From: Myroides odoratus DSM 2801
GTDB taxonomy: Bacteria; Bacteroidota; Bacteroidia; Flavobacteriales; Flavobacteriaceae
Direction of reading: 5' to 3'
Length of the DNA stretch: 64,000 nt
NCBI RefSeq assembly: GCF_000243275.1
Contig: NZ_CM001437.1
Coordinates: 4,009,793-4,073,792 of the forward strand
The stretch's first letter is position 1; each line of letters opens with the position of its first letter. This document shows, piece after piece, positions 25,692-35,700 of this stretch. The position numbers and the translations under genes were made by a program. The notes under the pieces were generated by a model. It saw only the letters and a program-made list of their open reading frames with translations. It searched no databases and was not told where the DNA came from.

Positions 25692-28097
25692 TTAGTTTCT
25701 CAAAGGTTTACCTGTTTTTAGCATATGTTGAATACGCTCTAATGTTTTGCGTTCTCCACATAGCGATAGGAAAGCCTCTCTTTCTAAGTCAAGTAAGTAC
25801 TGTTCAGAGACTAAAGTTGCCTCAGATAAATCTCCACCAGCCATCACATACGCAAGTTTATTGGCAATTTTGTGATCGTGTTCTGAAATATACTTTCCTG
25901 CCATCATACTGTCTGTTCCTACATAGAACATCCCTAATGCCTGACGACCTAATACTTTGATGTCTTTTCGTTTAACTGGCTGTGTATAGCCGGCTTGAGC
26001 CATAACTAATGCTTCGCGTTTGGCTTGTGCAATTTGTAAATCTTTGTTTACTACGACGATATCCTTACCGCGTTGTAGAATGTTATAGTCATAAGCTTCT
26101 TCAGCAGATGTAGCTACTTTGGCCATTCCAATGGTTAAGAAATGCTCTTGTAAGGTATTTAATTCCACATCGTTTTTGCGGTATAAATCAGACGCTCTAA
26201 CAGTCATCTCTTTAGAACCACCACCACCAGGGATTAATCCTACACCAAATTCAACTAAACCAATATAGGTTTCTGCAGCAGCAACAACTTTGTCTGCATG
26301 TAAGCTCAACTCACATCCACCACCAAAAGTCATCCCGTGTGGTGCAGCAACTACTGGAATAGCAGAATAACGCATTTTCATCATAGTATCTTGGAACATT
26401 TTAATTGCGATGTTCAATTCATCCCAATCTTGTTCAGCAGCCATCATGAAAATCATCATCAAATTTGCTCCAACAGAGAAATTGGATCCTTGATTTCCGA
26501 CAACTAAACCGTCAAAATCTTGTTCTGCAATCTCAACAGCCTTATTTAATCCTGCTAAGACCCCACCACCAATGGTATTCATTTTAGAGTGAAACTCTAA
26601 GTTTACAATACCATCACCTAGGTCGAGTAGGGTAGCTTCGCTATTGCCCCATACTTTATTCGTATTTCGAATATTATTTAGAATGATAAATGCATCCTGT
26701 CCAGGAATTGCATCATACGTTTGGGTTTGTTGATTGTAAAATAGTTTTTTGCCATTTTCAATTTTATAGAAACTTGTAGCACCTGTAGCTGCTAAGTCTT
26801 TGACCCATTGAGCAACTTGATAGCCTTCTTTTTCTACTAAGTCAATTCCCTTTTGTAAACCGAGTACATCCCAAGTTTCAAATGGACCATATTTCCACGC
26901 ATATCCTGTACGCATGGCATCATCGATAGAGAATAAGGTATCTGTAATTTCAGGAACGCGTTGTGAAACATATGCAAATAAAGAAGCAAAGTGCTTGCGG
27001 ATTAAGGTTCCTGCTTTTCCTGGATCAGCTAATAATACAGACCATTTTGCTTTTGTGCCTCCCGCTTGGTTAGCCGTTTCAATAGCTTCAATCTTAGCAC
27101 GTTCTAAAGGTCTGTAACTTAAGGTATTTAAATCTAGGGCAAAACGATTTGTTTTCCCTTCTTTATCTACTTCTTTGTAGTAAAAACCTTTTTTGGTTTT
27201 GTCTCCTAAGAATTTATTTTCAAGTAAGAAATTTAATGCTTGATTGTCTTTTACTTCTTGAATCATCGCGTCATCCGGACAGTTTTGTTTTAGTCCTAGC
27301 GTTACGTTAATTGCCGTATCTAGACCAACTAAATCACCCAATTTAAAGGTTCCTGTTTTTGGACGACCAAGGAAAGCCCCTGTTAAGGTATCTGCTTCTT
27401 CAATCGTTAATCCAATCTCTTGGGTAAGTTGCATCACCATGGCCATAGAATATACCCCAATTCTATTTCCAATGAAACCAGGTGTATCTTTACATAAAAC
27501 AGGAGTTTTACCTAAGTATACACGAGCGTAGTTTTGGAAAAATGAAATAACTTCAGCTGACGTATGCGGTCCAGGAATAATCTCAAATAAAGGTAAATAA
27601 CGCGGTGGGTTAAAGAAGTGTGTACCACAAAAGTGCTGTTGAAAATCCTCTGAACGTCCTTCAACAAGCAATTTCATAGGAATTCCAGATGTATTTGAAG
27701 TAATTAAAGTGCCTGGTTTTCTATATTTTTCGATGTTTTCAAAAACAGATTTCTTGATATCTAATCGTTCAATAACAACTTCGATAATCCAATCTACTGT
27801 TTTGATTTTCGATAAATCATCCTCAAGATTTCCTATCGTAATACGATCGGCAAAGCGAGGCGTATAAATAGGAGCGGGTTTTGATTTTAGTGCATTGGTT
27901 AAATGAGTTTGCGCAATTTTATTTCGAACGGCACGATCATTTAAAGTTAAGCCCTTTTTCTCTTCCTCTGGAGTTAAAGCATTGGGAACAATATCCATTA
28001 ACAATACCTCAACACCAATATTGGCAAAATGACATGCAATAGCTGATCCCATAACTCCTGAACCAATTACAGCCACTTTTTTAATTCTTCTTTTCAT
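25692..28097 (-). CDS. 3-hydroxyacyl-CoA dehydrogenase / enoyl-CoA hydratase (FadB/FadJ-like)
   Basis: This 801-residue bifunctional beta-oxidation enzyme starts with the 3-hydroxyacyl-CoA dehydrogenase domain (GSGVMGSAIA, 12-21, binds NAD; HFFNPPRYLPLFEIIPG holds the catalytic His). A crotonase-type hydratase domain follows at about 490-700 (VGNQGSNFSVGANL; ELSLHADKVVAAAETYIGLVEFGVGLIPGGGGSKE). This order, dehydrogenase first, is the reverse of E. coli FadB and common in Bacteroidota. It is the first enzyme gene after the marR-type regulator. Confidence 0.93.
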   Translation of the reverse strand: MKRRIKKVAVIGSGVMGSAIACHFANIGVEVLLMDIVPNALTPEEEKKGLTLNDRAVRNKIAQTHLTNALKSKPAPIYTPRFADRITIGNLEDDLSKIKTVDWIIEVVIERLDIKKSVFENIEKYRKPGTLITSNTSGIPMKLLVEGRSEDFQQHFCGTHFFNPPRYLPLFEIIPGPHTSAEVISFFQNYARVYLGKTPVLCKDTPGFIGNRIGVYSMAMVMQLTQEIGLTIEEADTLTGAFLGRPKTGTFKLGDLVGLDTAINVTLGLKQNCPDDAMIQEVKDNQALNFLLENKFLGDKTKKGFYYKEVDKEGKTNRFALDLNTLSYRPLERAKIEAIETANQAGGTKAKWSVLLADPGKAGTLIRKHFASLFAYVSQRVPEITDTLFSIDDAMRTGYAWKYGPFETWDVLGLQKGIDLVEKEGYQVAQWVKDLAATGATSFYKIENGKKLFYNQQTQTYDAIPGQDAFIILNNIRNTNKVWGNSEATLLDLGDGIVNLEFHSKMNTIGGGVLAGLNKAVEIAEQDFDGLVVGNQGSNFSVGANLMMIFMMAAEQDWDELNIAIKMFQDTMMKMRYSAIPVVAAPHGMTFGGGCELSLHADKVVAAAETYIGLVEFGVGLIPGGGGSKEMTVRASDLYRKNDVELNTLQEHFLTIGMAKVATSAEEAYDYNILQRGKDIVVVNKDLQIAQAKREALVMAQAGYTQPVKRKDIKVLGRQALGMFYVGTDSMMAGKYISEHDHKIANKLAYVMAGGDLSEATLVSEQYLLDLEREAFLSLCGERKTLERIQHMLKTGKPLRN

Positions 28098-28146
28098 ATG
28101 TTTATATAATTCCTATGGTTAATACTTATTCTATTGTTTTATTGGG

Positions 28147-28587
28147 TTACTTTTTGGTATCAAATATGGCTTTATCTGCAATCAGTTGATTTACCGTTTC
28201 GGTAACTGCAATGAAATTGGCAATCTGCTCCTCTGTAAGGTGTTTGCGTATCGCCTCGTTGAATCGCTTGACCTTTTCTTTGGAAAGTTCTCGTTTCTCA
28301 AGACCTAAAGGAGTAAGTTTTATGATAACCCCTCGACCATCATGAGGGTTTTTTTCTCTTGTGATTAATCCTTTTTCCTCCATTTTCTTTAACGTACGAG
28401 TCAAACTCGTCGCTTCCATTCCCATATTAGGGCCTAATAGAGTAGAAGGTGTACCATTCTTATCAATACTCAACAGAGCAAAAGCTAAAGACATGGTTGC
28501 GTCATATTTGGCAGCTTCTTCGTTGTACATCCTCGCTACTGCTTGCCAAGTTGCTCTTAAAGTATAGTCTATTGTTTTGTCCTTCAT
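28147..28587 (-). CDS. MarR-family regulator of the beta-oxidation operon
   Basis: This 146-residue winged helix-turn-helix protein has the MarR pattern: a recognition helix GMEATSLTRTLKKMEEKGLI, and a wing REKNPHDGRGVIIKLTPLGLE. Long helices at both ends serve dimerisation. I chose the start at 28587 (MKDKTIDY); an upstream in-frame start at 28635 would add hydrophobic residues and run through the promoter. It heads the operon 49 bp before the fadB-like gene. A 22 bp inverted repeat over its promoter suggests autoregulation, likely relieved by acyl-CoA; the ligand is inferred. Confidence 0.9.
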   Translation of the reverse strand: MKDKTIDYTLRATWQAVARMYNEEAAKYDATMSLAFALLSIDKNGTPSTLLGPNMGMEATSLTRTLKKMEEKGLITREKNPHDGRGVIIKLTPLGLEKRELSKEKVKRFNEAIRKHLTEEQIANFIAVTETVNQLIADKAIFDTKK

Positions 28588-28604
28588 TTCAAGTTGGTTA
28601 AACT

Positions 28605-28612
28605 CAAATATA
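28605..28612 (-). promoter_or_regulatory. -7 element of the marR-fad operon
   Basis: The minus strand reads TATATTTG, a perfect TAnnTTTG, 17 bp before the chosen MarR start. Confidence 0.65.
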
Positions 28613-28619
28613 AGAAAAA

Positions 28620-28641
28620 AATAATATGCACGCATACTATT
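28620..28641. promoter_or_regulatory. Candidate MarR operator (inverted repeat)
   Basis: AATAATATGC and GCATACTATT are inverted arms separated by AC, with nine of ten positions pairing. The site covers the expected -33 region of the marR-fad promoter, where a bound dimer would block RNA polymerase. Confidence 0.6.
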
Positions 28642-28839
28642 AGGTGAATTTTTTTAAAAAGTTACTCTTTTACTTCTTTAAAAGAATGCCTAAAGTATTT
28701 AAGTTCTTCTAAATTAGTGAATTATTTTAATATAGAAAAGGATAAAACTTTAAGCTTTGGTTAAGAAAAATAAAATAGTGTAAGCTTTTGATTGCGGGGA
28801 GAAAAGAAGGAAAAGCACAATGAATTTGGGAAGAAAGAC

Positions 28840-28847
28840 TATCTTTG
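28840..28847 (+). promoter_or_regulatory. -7 element upstream of the GNAT gene
   Basis: TATCTTTG matches TAnnTTTG, 45 bp before the ATG at 28893. The rest of the divergent intergenic region (28642-28839) shows no gene. Confidence 0.5.
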
Positions 28848-28892
28848 ACCTGCCAAATTTAAATCGGATTAGTAATACGCAATTTTAAAATC

Positions 28893-29666
28893 ATGAACAA
28901 AGATACAAGCCACTTTTCTTTTATACGAACATCAAAAACCTATTTACCACAATATGATGTACTATTAGAAAAAGTTTATGCTTACAGTGTATGGCCGGAG
29001 TTTATTTTGCAGGATCAGGTCAATCTCGACTATTGGGAAGAGTTGTATGTGGAGTTCCCTATGTACCAGTTTTTCATGATGGACGGACAAGAAGTCGTAG
29101 GAAATGGCAACTGTGTTCCGTTGAGTTTGACTAAAGAAGAATTGGCTCAATTGCCTGATGAAGGATGGGATTGGGCATTAGAACGCGCTTTTTTAGATCA
29201 ACAAGCAGGTAAAAAAACCAACACTTTATGTGCATTACAAATAGGAGTGAATCCCGCCTATCAAGGAAAGGGCATTAGTCAATATTTGGTGCGTTTTATG
29301 AAAGCGTTGGCGAAGGAACAGCAGATGGCTGATTTTATTTTGCCGATTCGACCGACTCTAAAGCATCGTTATCCTCTTCAAACGATGGAAGACTATGTGA
29401 CGTGGAAAAATGAAAAAGGACAGGCATTTGACCCTTGGATTCGAACACACGAAAAAAATGGAGCAACTGTGATTAAGGTATGTGCTAAAGCGATGTATGT
29501 AGAAGGCAATGTACAAGAATGGGAGCAATGGACCAATCGCTCCTTTCAAACGTCTGGACACTATGTTATTGATTTTGCCTTAAATCCCATTGAAATTGAT
29601 TTAGAAAATAATAGAGGAATTTATATAGAGCCCAATGTTTGGATGCAATATAACTTAGATTTATAA
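28893..29666 (+). CDS. GNAT-family N-acetyltransferase
   Basis: This 257-residue protein has a GNAT acetyl-CoA-binding segment in its middle: LCALQIGVNPAYQGKGISQYLVRFMKALAK, where QGKGIS is the Q/R-x-x-G-x-G/A loop. FFMMDGQEVVGNGNCVPLSL forms the earlier strands. The C-terminal ~90 residues (KNEKGQAFDPWIRTHEKNGATVIKV) are longer than in a minimal GNAT fold. The substrate is unknown. It is a single-gene unit with its own -7 element and terminator. Confidence 0.82.
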   Translation: MNKDTSHFSFIRTSKTYLPQYDVLLEKVYAYSVWPEFILQDQVNLDYWEELYVEFPMYQFFMMDGQEVVGNGNCVPLSLTKEELAQLPDEGWDWALERAFLDQQAGKKTNTLCALQIGVNPAYQGKGISQYLVRFMKALAKEQQMADFILPIRPTLKHRYPLQTMEDYVTWKNEKGQAFDPWIRTHEKNGATVIKVCAKAMYVEGNVQEWEQWTNRSFQTSGHYVIDFALNPIEIDLENNRGIYIEPNVWMQYNLDL

Positions 29667-29683
29667 TTACGAAGTAAGAGAAT

Positions 29684-29724
29684 AAAAAAGCCCACAATAA
29701 GCCATTGCTTTTGTGGGCTTTTTG
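29684..29724 (+). terminator. Intrinsic terminator after the GNAT gene
   Basis: AAAAAGCCCACAA and TTGTGGGCTTTTT pair around a 13-base loop, with Ts following. Confidence 0.88.
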
Positions 29725-30015
29725 TTGGATTAAACGTATTAAACGAGCTAGAAGAGCAGGACAAAAATAAACTGTACGAAATGTTTGGTTATTCTTTTGT
29801 TTTAATATAATTTTAAGTTAATTATTTAAGGTTTGATTTTATTTTGATATAAACGTTTTTACTTGTTTATTCTTTTATTCGTATTTAGCTTAAAATAGTA
29901 GGATGATGGAGGAAGAAGAACGGAAAGATAAGAGGTGCGTTTGTAAAGGGTAGTTGGAGATGAAACCAGAAATAACTAGGATGAAGCCGAAACAAATCTA
30001 TTAATTTATAAATCA
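29725..30015. other. Gene-free stretch before the PNGase F-like gene
   Basis: This AT-rich sequence presumably holds the promoter and leader of the next gene. I see no consensus promoter, repeat or hairpin in it. Confidence 0.4.
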
Positions 30016-31356
30016 ATGAAAAAAAAATTACCCTTGCTGAGCTTGGTAGCCGCTTGCTTATTCGGTCACTTTAGTTTTGCCCAAGAGAATACCCGTACAA
30101 CGACAATCTTTGATAAAATTGTTTTTTACGATGGTTATGCAGCGAATTCAGAAGAAGCCGTTCCTCCAGGCGTTGTGCGATTAAACAATGCTCTTTATGC
30201 TAAAAAGATGACAACAGCAGAGCGTCAGGCCATTTTGTCTACCTTGGAAGTAGAAGTAACCATCGGTGCACTTTGTGATAATTACGATCGTATTGGCGGT
30301 GTTTTTCTTTCTTTGGTTCCTCAAGGTCAACCGATGACAGATCAAAATAAAAAGACCATAGAGATTGGTCGTTTTATCACTCCTTTTATGAATAAAAATC
30401 GCCAACCTACAGAGGTTCCTTATGTGTTTGATTTAAATCATTTGGTTCCTATGTTTAAAGATCAATCCTTTGCTGCTTATGATTTTTGGATTGAATTTAA
30501 TGTATTTGGCGTGCCTTATGCTGCGAATAATGAAGTTTCAGGTTGTGCAGGTAGAAGTGATGTGTTCGAAGGAACGTTGAAAATAAAATCAGAAGATACC
30601 GGAAATCCATATGATACCTTCTTTTTACTGCCTTTGGCTAGTAGAGATTCTTTTAATAATTACAACGCAACAGATGTTGCAGGTACAACAACAAAAATTT
30701 ATCAGTTTACGTTAGATGATGCCATTAGTGAATCGTATTTTCATTTGATTACGTCTAATCACGGTGCAAACCAAGGAGGAGAGGAATATGTTCGTCGTAC
30801 ACATCAAGTGTATTTGGATGGTGATTTGATAGAAACGTATAAACCTGGCGGAAAATCATGTGAACCTTATCGCCAGTATAATACGCAAGGCAATGGTATT
30901 TATGGATCGCGACCTAAAACGGAAGCAGATTGGACGAGTTGGAATAACTGGTGTCCTGGTGATGTGATTCCCAATAGAATTTTTAAAATAGCAGACCTGC
31001 AAAAGGGAACACATGAATTTAAAGTTACCGTTCCTGATGCCCGTTTTGTAGGTGGTCAGGGTGATTTTCCCTTGTCTCTTTTCTTTTTTGCGAAGGGAAT
31101 CAATGGCGTGTTAGCTACAGAAAAGTTTGAGAAAGTGAGCTATCAGATTTATCCAAATCCGACTACAGATGCTGTTTATATTCAATCAGAACAAGAAGTT
31201 CAAACTGTTGTGGTATATGATATGAGTGGAAGCAAAGTGTTAGAAACAAAAAACACACCAACGATTAATTGCCAAACGTTGAGTGCAGGTAGTTATATCT
31301 TTTCCATTGCATTTGCCAATGGAATCAAAACAACAGAGAAAATAGTTAAGAAATAG
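30016..31356 (+). CDS. PNGase F-like peptide N-glycosidase with T9SS sorting domain
   Basis: PNGase F cleaves the bond between asparagine and the first N-acetylglucosamine of N-glycans. The 446-residue protein has a signal peptide (1-22), the two jelly-roll domains (~30-185 and ~195-365), and a type A T9SS sorting domain (~375-446: IYPNPTTDAVYIQ, VVVYDMSGSKV, LSAGSYIFSI, EKIVKK). Catalytic positions align with Elizabethkingia PNGase F: D91 in CDNYDR matches D60, E160 in FWIEFN matches E118, and E257 in GGEEYVRRTH matches E206. EIGRFITP is shared. The sorting tail predicts export across the outer membrane. It is convergent with the T6SS cassette. Confidence 0.88.
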   Translation: MKKKLPLLSLVAACLFGHFSFAQENTRTTTIFDKIVFYDGYAANSEEAVPPGVVRLNNALYAKKMTTAERQAILSTLEVEVTIGALCDNYDRIGGVFLSLVPQGQPMTDQNKKTIEIGRFITPFMNKNRQPTEVPYVFDLNHLVPMFKDQSFAAYDFWIEFNVFGVPYAANNEVSGCAGRSDVFEGTLKIKSEDTGNPYDTFFLLPLASRDSFNNYNATDVAGTTTKIYQFTLDDAISESYFHLITSNHGANQGGEEYVRRTHQVYLDGDLIETYKPGGKSCEPYRQYNTQGNGIYGSRPKTEADWTSWNNWCPGDVIPNRIFKIADLQKGTHEFKVTVPDARFVGGQGDFPLSLFFFAKGINGVLATEKFEKVSYQIYPNPTTDAVYIQSEQEVQTVVVYDMSGSKVLETKNTPTINCQTLSAGSYIFSIAFANGIKTTEKIVKK

Positions 31357-31387
31357 GAACAAACTTTCCTTTATATCACAGTATAGA

Positions 31388-31425
31388 ACAACGCTCTATT
31401 TTAGTCTTTAAATAGAGCATTGTTG
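31388..31425. terminator. Bidirectional terminator between PNGase F-like gene and T6SS cassette
   Basis: CAACGCTCTATTTTA and AAATAGAGCATTGTTG pair with few mismatches between two convergent stops. The flanking T-tracts are weak. Confidence 0.6.
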
Positions 31426-31473
31426 TATACTTAGTCATGATTTACCACCAAGCGTTGGTTCTATCTATAATTT

Positions 31474-32724
31474 TTACAAATACCTCAACACCTCTGACAT
31501 ATCTTCTCCAAAGAAATTGTGCTCTTGAGCAACTTCATACAATTCAGGATATTGCTGTGCTAAAATAATAAAGTCATATTCGATGGTACTAGCGTATTTT
31601 TCTGCAACATGTAGTTCTAAAAGAGACGTATACACCCAAATCATGGCGCGCTCTTCGGGGGTATAGTACGGCTCTCGTTGGGTAAAGTAATTGTCTACTT
31701 CACTGTAATCGGCTGCATATTCGTTGGCCACATATGGTGTTGTCATTTGAATGAAATAGTAATCCAAAGGCACTCGAATATAGGCTTCGTCTTCTTGGGC
31801 TAATTCTACAGCAGCAGCTAGCATTTTTTTCTTGACAACCAGCTTTCCATCAAAACCACGCGAAAAAAACAAACGATCATACATGCGGTAATCCCAGCCC
31901 TCGCGTGAATGACTACTCCTTTTTTTGTATTCATCCATACAGTTGATTTGAATTCTTTGGTATAAATTATCATAGTCTGACGGAAATCCTTCATAACCAG
32001 TGTATTCAACTAATTGTGATATAAAAAACGAATAATAAATACTATTTAATGCTGCTTTACTTTCATAAAAGATATAATTATTACTAGCTACATCTTGATT
32101 TCCTATAGAATATATATAATATGATTCTCCAAAATCATCTTCTTTTTCAAAAATCCCTGTCACTCCATCAATATAGTATCTATTTTTACAGTCGAAAATG
32201 AAATTAGGATAAGACATTCTTAGAAAAGGAACTTTTGTATATAAATCCTCAGTGTGTAGCTTAGGAGATAAAATTAAATAATCTCCAATAGTCGTTATAC
32301 GTGGGTTATTAGTATGATCTGCATATATATCTACCCCAAACACTTTTAGAACTCCTTCGGCAAAAGTGGCTTCGTCTGGAAATTGAAAACCATGATTCTT
32401 TAATCCCTCATAATACAATTCATTTAATAAATTTAGATCATCTAAACTGTAATTAGATTCTTTGTAGCCATAAGCAGGAGGTTCGTTTAACCCTGCATAT
32501 TCTATTCGTTCCATGGCTTTTTGGTATTTTGTTTCTCTTCCCTTCATGACTTCTCTAAATAAAGGATCTTTAGGATCAAAATACTGTGGTAAGTTTTTCC
32601 AATGTATTTTTTCTGGTTCCTTTCGTTCTTCTGTACTAATTCTTCGTTCTATTCTTAATGAATTTGTGTTTTGTTTTTGACAACTAGTCAAACTCAACAG
32701 TAAGAGCACTATATTAATTTTCAT
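31474..32724 (-). CDS. Lipoprotein, candidate immunity protein of the T6SS effector
   Basis: This 416-residue protein has a type II signal peptide with lipobox SLTSC (C15), so it would sit as a lipoprotein in the periplasm or outer membrane. The body is mixed alpha/beta and rich in Tyr and acidic residues; I do not recognise a domain. It starts six bases after the stop of the 1556-residue effector. Placement and cell location fit an immunity protein that would neutralise a periplasmic cell-wall-cutting toxin. That function is inferred from context only; 416 residues is large for an immunity protein. Confidence 0.65.
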   Translation of the reverse strand: MKINIVLLLLSLTSCQKQNTNSLRIERRISTEERKEPEKIHWKNLPQYFDPKDPLFREVMKGRETKYQKAMERIEYAGLNEPPAYGYKESNYSLDDLNLLNELYYEGLKNHGFQFPDEATFAEGVLKVFGVDIYADHTNNPRITTIGDYLILSPKLHTEDLYTKVPFLRMSYPNFIFDCKNRYYIDGVTGIFEKEDDFGESYYIYSIGNQDVASNNYIFYESKAALNSIYYSFFISQLVEYTGYEGFPSDYDNLYQRIQINCMDEYKKRSSHSREGWDYRMYDRLFFSRGFDGKLVVKKKMLAAAVELAQEDEAYIRVPLDYYFIQMTTPYVANEYAADYSEVDNYFTQREPYYTPEERAMIWVYTSLLELHVAEKYASTIEYDFIILAQQYPELYEVAQEHNFFGEDMSEVLRYL

Positions 32725-32730
32725 TTTATT

Positions 32731-35700
32731 CTATTTTAGTTTTTTAACATAACCTCTAGGTCGGTAATACCCAATCCAGCCAACATGTCCCTGTAGTGCC
32801 TTTCCTTTTAGTAAATAATATGAAACTCGAGTATGATTATTATCTATTCCTAATTCTTTTATTCTATTTTTGTCATTTTTATTCAAGTAGGGAAATTTGT
32901 TATCTAGATGCGTATTCATATCAGCACTTTCACCTAAAGCTTCTAGTATGGTAACTATTTTTTTTTCTTTGTTATATTTATATACAATACCACAATGTCC
33001 CCTTGTTGATGTACTCCATACAAAAATATCGCCAGGTAGAGGTTCAAAATCAGGGTTTTTACCTGATACAAAGTCAACAGTACATTGTTCATTGATCGTA
33101 GAAGTTAAATTTTTACGAAAGATTTCTTCTGTGATCATTCCACTAGTAACTACATGAGCAACTTGTTTTGTTACGCCTAATAAATGCAAATAAATACAAA
33201 CAAATTCTGAGCAATCAACTTCAACAATATCTTTGTATTTCAAGCTGGTTCGATTATTGTCCTGTTTATATTTATTTCCCTTCTCTGCGTAGCGTTTCAT
33301 CATTTCCAATACGCCATCTCCATAATCGGGAAAGTAGGTAAAGTCACAAGTATCAATCTGAAACACCTTCGACGTTTTATCTTGAAACACCTTTTTCTTC
33401 TCTGCATAAGCAACATTGTTTCCTATTTTTTTTGACACCTCATCAACATTCCATTCTAAATTACTATAGTGATTTGCTTTTTTATCCCTCCAAGCCCAAT
33501 AGGCCATACTAGCCACCATAGCCACTTGAGGGTCTGTTCCTACTTTATCAGCACCTTCCTCTGTTAATACCTCCACACCCAATAGTTTTGTCGTATACTT
33601 ATTTGCTTGTTCATAACTGGCTCTAAACGTAATCTGAATATAGCCTCGTCCTCTAAATTTCCAGCCTTCACCTCCTGGCTTATTTTTATCATTGCCAAAT
33701 CTTCCACCATAAACCAAATCAGCAATCATTCTTTGGTTTGCAGCTTGTATACCACTATCATTAGGAGCATTTAAATCTTTTCTTCCATACTTGTTAGAAT
33801 GCTGTTTATTTTGAAAAAAATTATTTAATCGTACAGATTGAGAGCGATAGTTTCCATCCGTATAATATCCTCCAATTTGATTAACGGTATCTCCTTTCAC
33901 CCATGTCTTTCCCTTTCTCCTTTCATTACCCGTTTCCAATAGTAAAGCAGAATAGTCTAGATTCTCTTTTCTAATTTTCAAGGGGCTCCCTGATTCTGCA
34001 AAAACTTGTGAAAAAAAATGCGCTTTATTCCAACAAGTATTCATTTCAAAAACCGTCATATAATCAGTATAGGCTTTTGCGATGGCTTCCAGGACAGCTG
34101 CATCTGATCCTGGAAATATCTGGAGTAATTGGGCGCTTGTTACAGGAGCCTTGCATCTTGGACAATCGGAATGGGAATCAGGTACAACCTCCTTTTTATC
34201 CTTCGGTCTACGCTCCACGACAATCGGTATACTGTGTTCCTTAAAGGTTTGGTTAAACACAAATTTTTCAACCAGTTTAAGCTGATGCAGGTAGAGGTAG
34301 CCCAATTTATTGTCCTTGTGATAGGTCGCTAAGCGAAGAAGATTTTCTTTCGCTCGTTTTTGAGCCTCTGTACGAGGCAATCCTTCTTCTATTTCGGGTT
34401 GAAAGGGTTGTATCAGTAAGTGATCATTGGCTCGATTTCGCTCGTATCCTTTAGGAAATAATACCTCCACAGCTGTTTTCTTTACGGTATATGGGTTTTG
34501 ATTATACAACGGCCCTTTGGTTTTGGCTTCATAGCTAATCCCCAAGTAAAACACGCGAGGGGTACTTGCCAATTCCTTATCTTTTTTATGGGTATTCCCT
34601 TTGTAGATTAATTCATCTCCTGTATCTAAGGGATGATAAATTGTATGTTGCCCTTTGGGAAAAGTAAGAGAAAACGAGGTAGCCTTTCGATCTTTAAATT
34701 CCAGCTTTAAAAAGCTTTGATTGGTATTTTCATATAGGGTTACCGTCAAGGTATCTGGCAAGATTTCATCCTGATCATAGCGTCCCAGTATACGTACCAC
34801 TTCAAGTTCGATGGGTTCTTTGTATAGTATGGGACGAATCAAACGGCGGTGATTAGCCGTGTTAAAATAGGCTTCAATACGGTATTTCTTCAGAATATAC
34901 GCGTAGGTATTCACCGTATCTACTGGAAAAACATGACCAAAAAGCGCTTCTTTTTTCTCGAATAATTCCCTTTTGACATTCGATAGTCCAATTTCTTCTG
35001 AAAGGGTGAAAAAGATGGCGTATTCTTCCCCTTTACCTTCTGGAGCCTGGCGAGCGAAAGTCTTCCAAAAATCAGAGAAGCTTTTTACCACATGCGTACC
35101 TTTTCCTTGGCTGTCAAAACCAACCGTATCGCGAAACAATTCTAATAAATCTCGTTCTCGATTGCGAGAATCATACCAATAACAAATCGTCGCTGATTGA
35201 TCCTCAAAGCCTTTAATTTCCAATGCAATAGCAAAGTCTTCATTGAAACTCAAAGTAGGCTGATGTTGATCCAATGCATTGATAAATTCCCAGCGATTCA
35301 CTTTTCCTTCCGTACAATCAATTTCACAGGTATACGTTTGGTTATTGAATAGCACCTCCAAGCGGTAGAGACCAACTTCTTCCAATTGAAGATCCAGTGT
35401 AGCTAGGTTGGACTGCAATACAATACCCTCGGTTTGGGTGTGAATAGGATAGATTTCAATAGCTTCTAAGGGTTGATTGGCAAGCGTATCTGCTGATTCA
35501 GTTGCTTCCAGTTCCTTCAAATCACGCTGAATGGCTTGTTGACGTTTTGGGTTTACATAATACATAGACAAGTCAAAACCCGTCTGCTTTTTAGGCCCTT
35601 TGACATAAGTTAGCGTATAGCGTATTTCACCGTCAACATTGGCGTGAATGATAGAAGCTGGTTGATTTTCTTTTTCAGGGAACACATAGTGAAGCAATCG

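Noticed and set aside
34008..34332. Several plus-strand ORFs inside the T6SS effector gene
   Set aside because: They are antisense shadows of a long, domain-rich reading frame.
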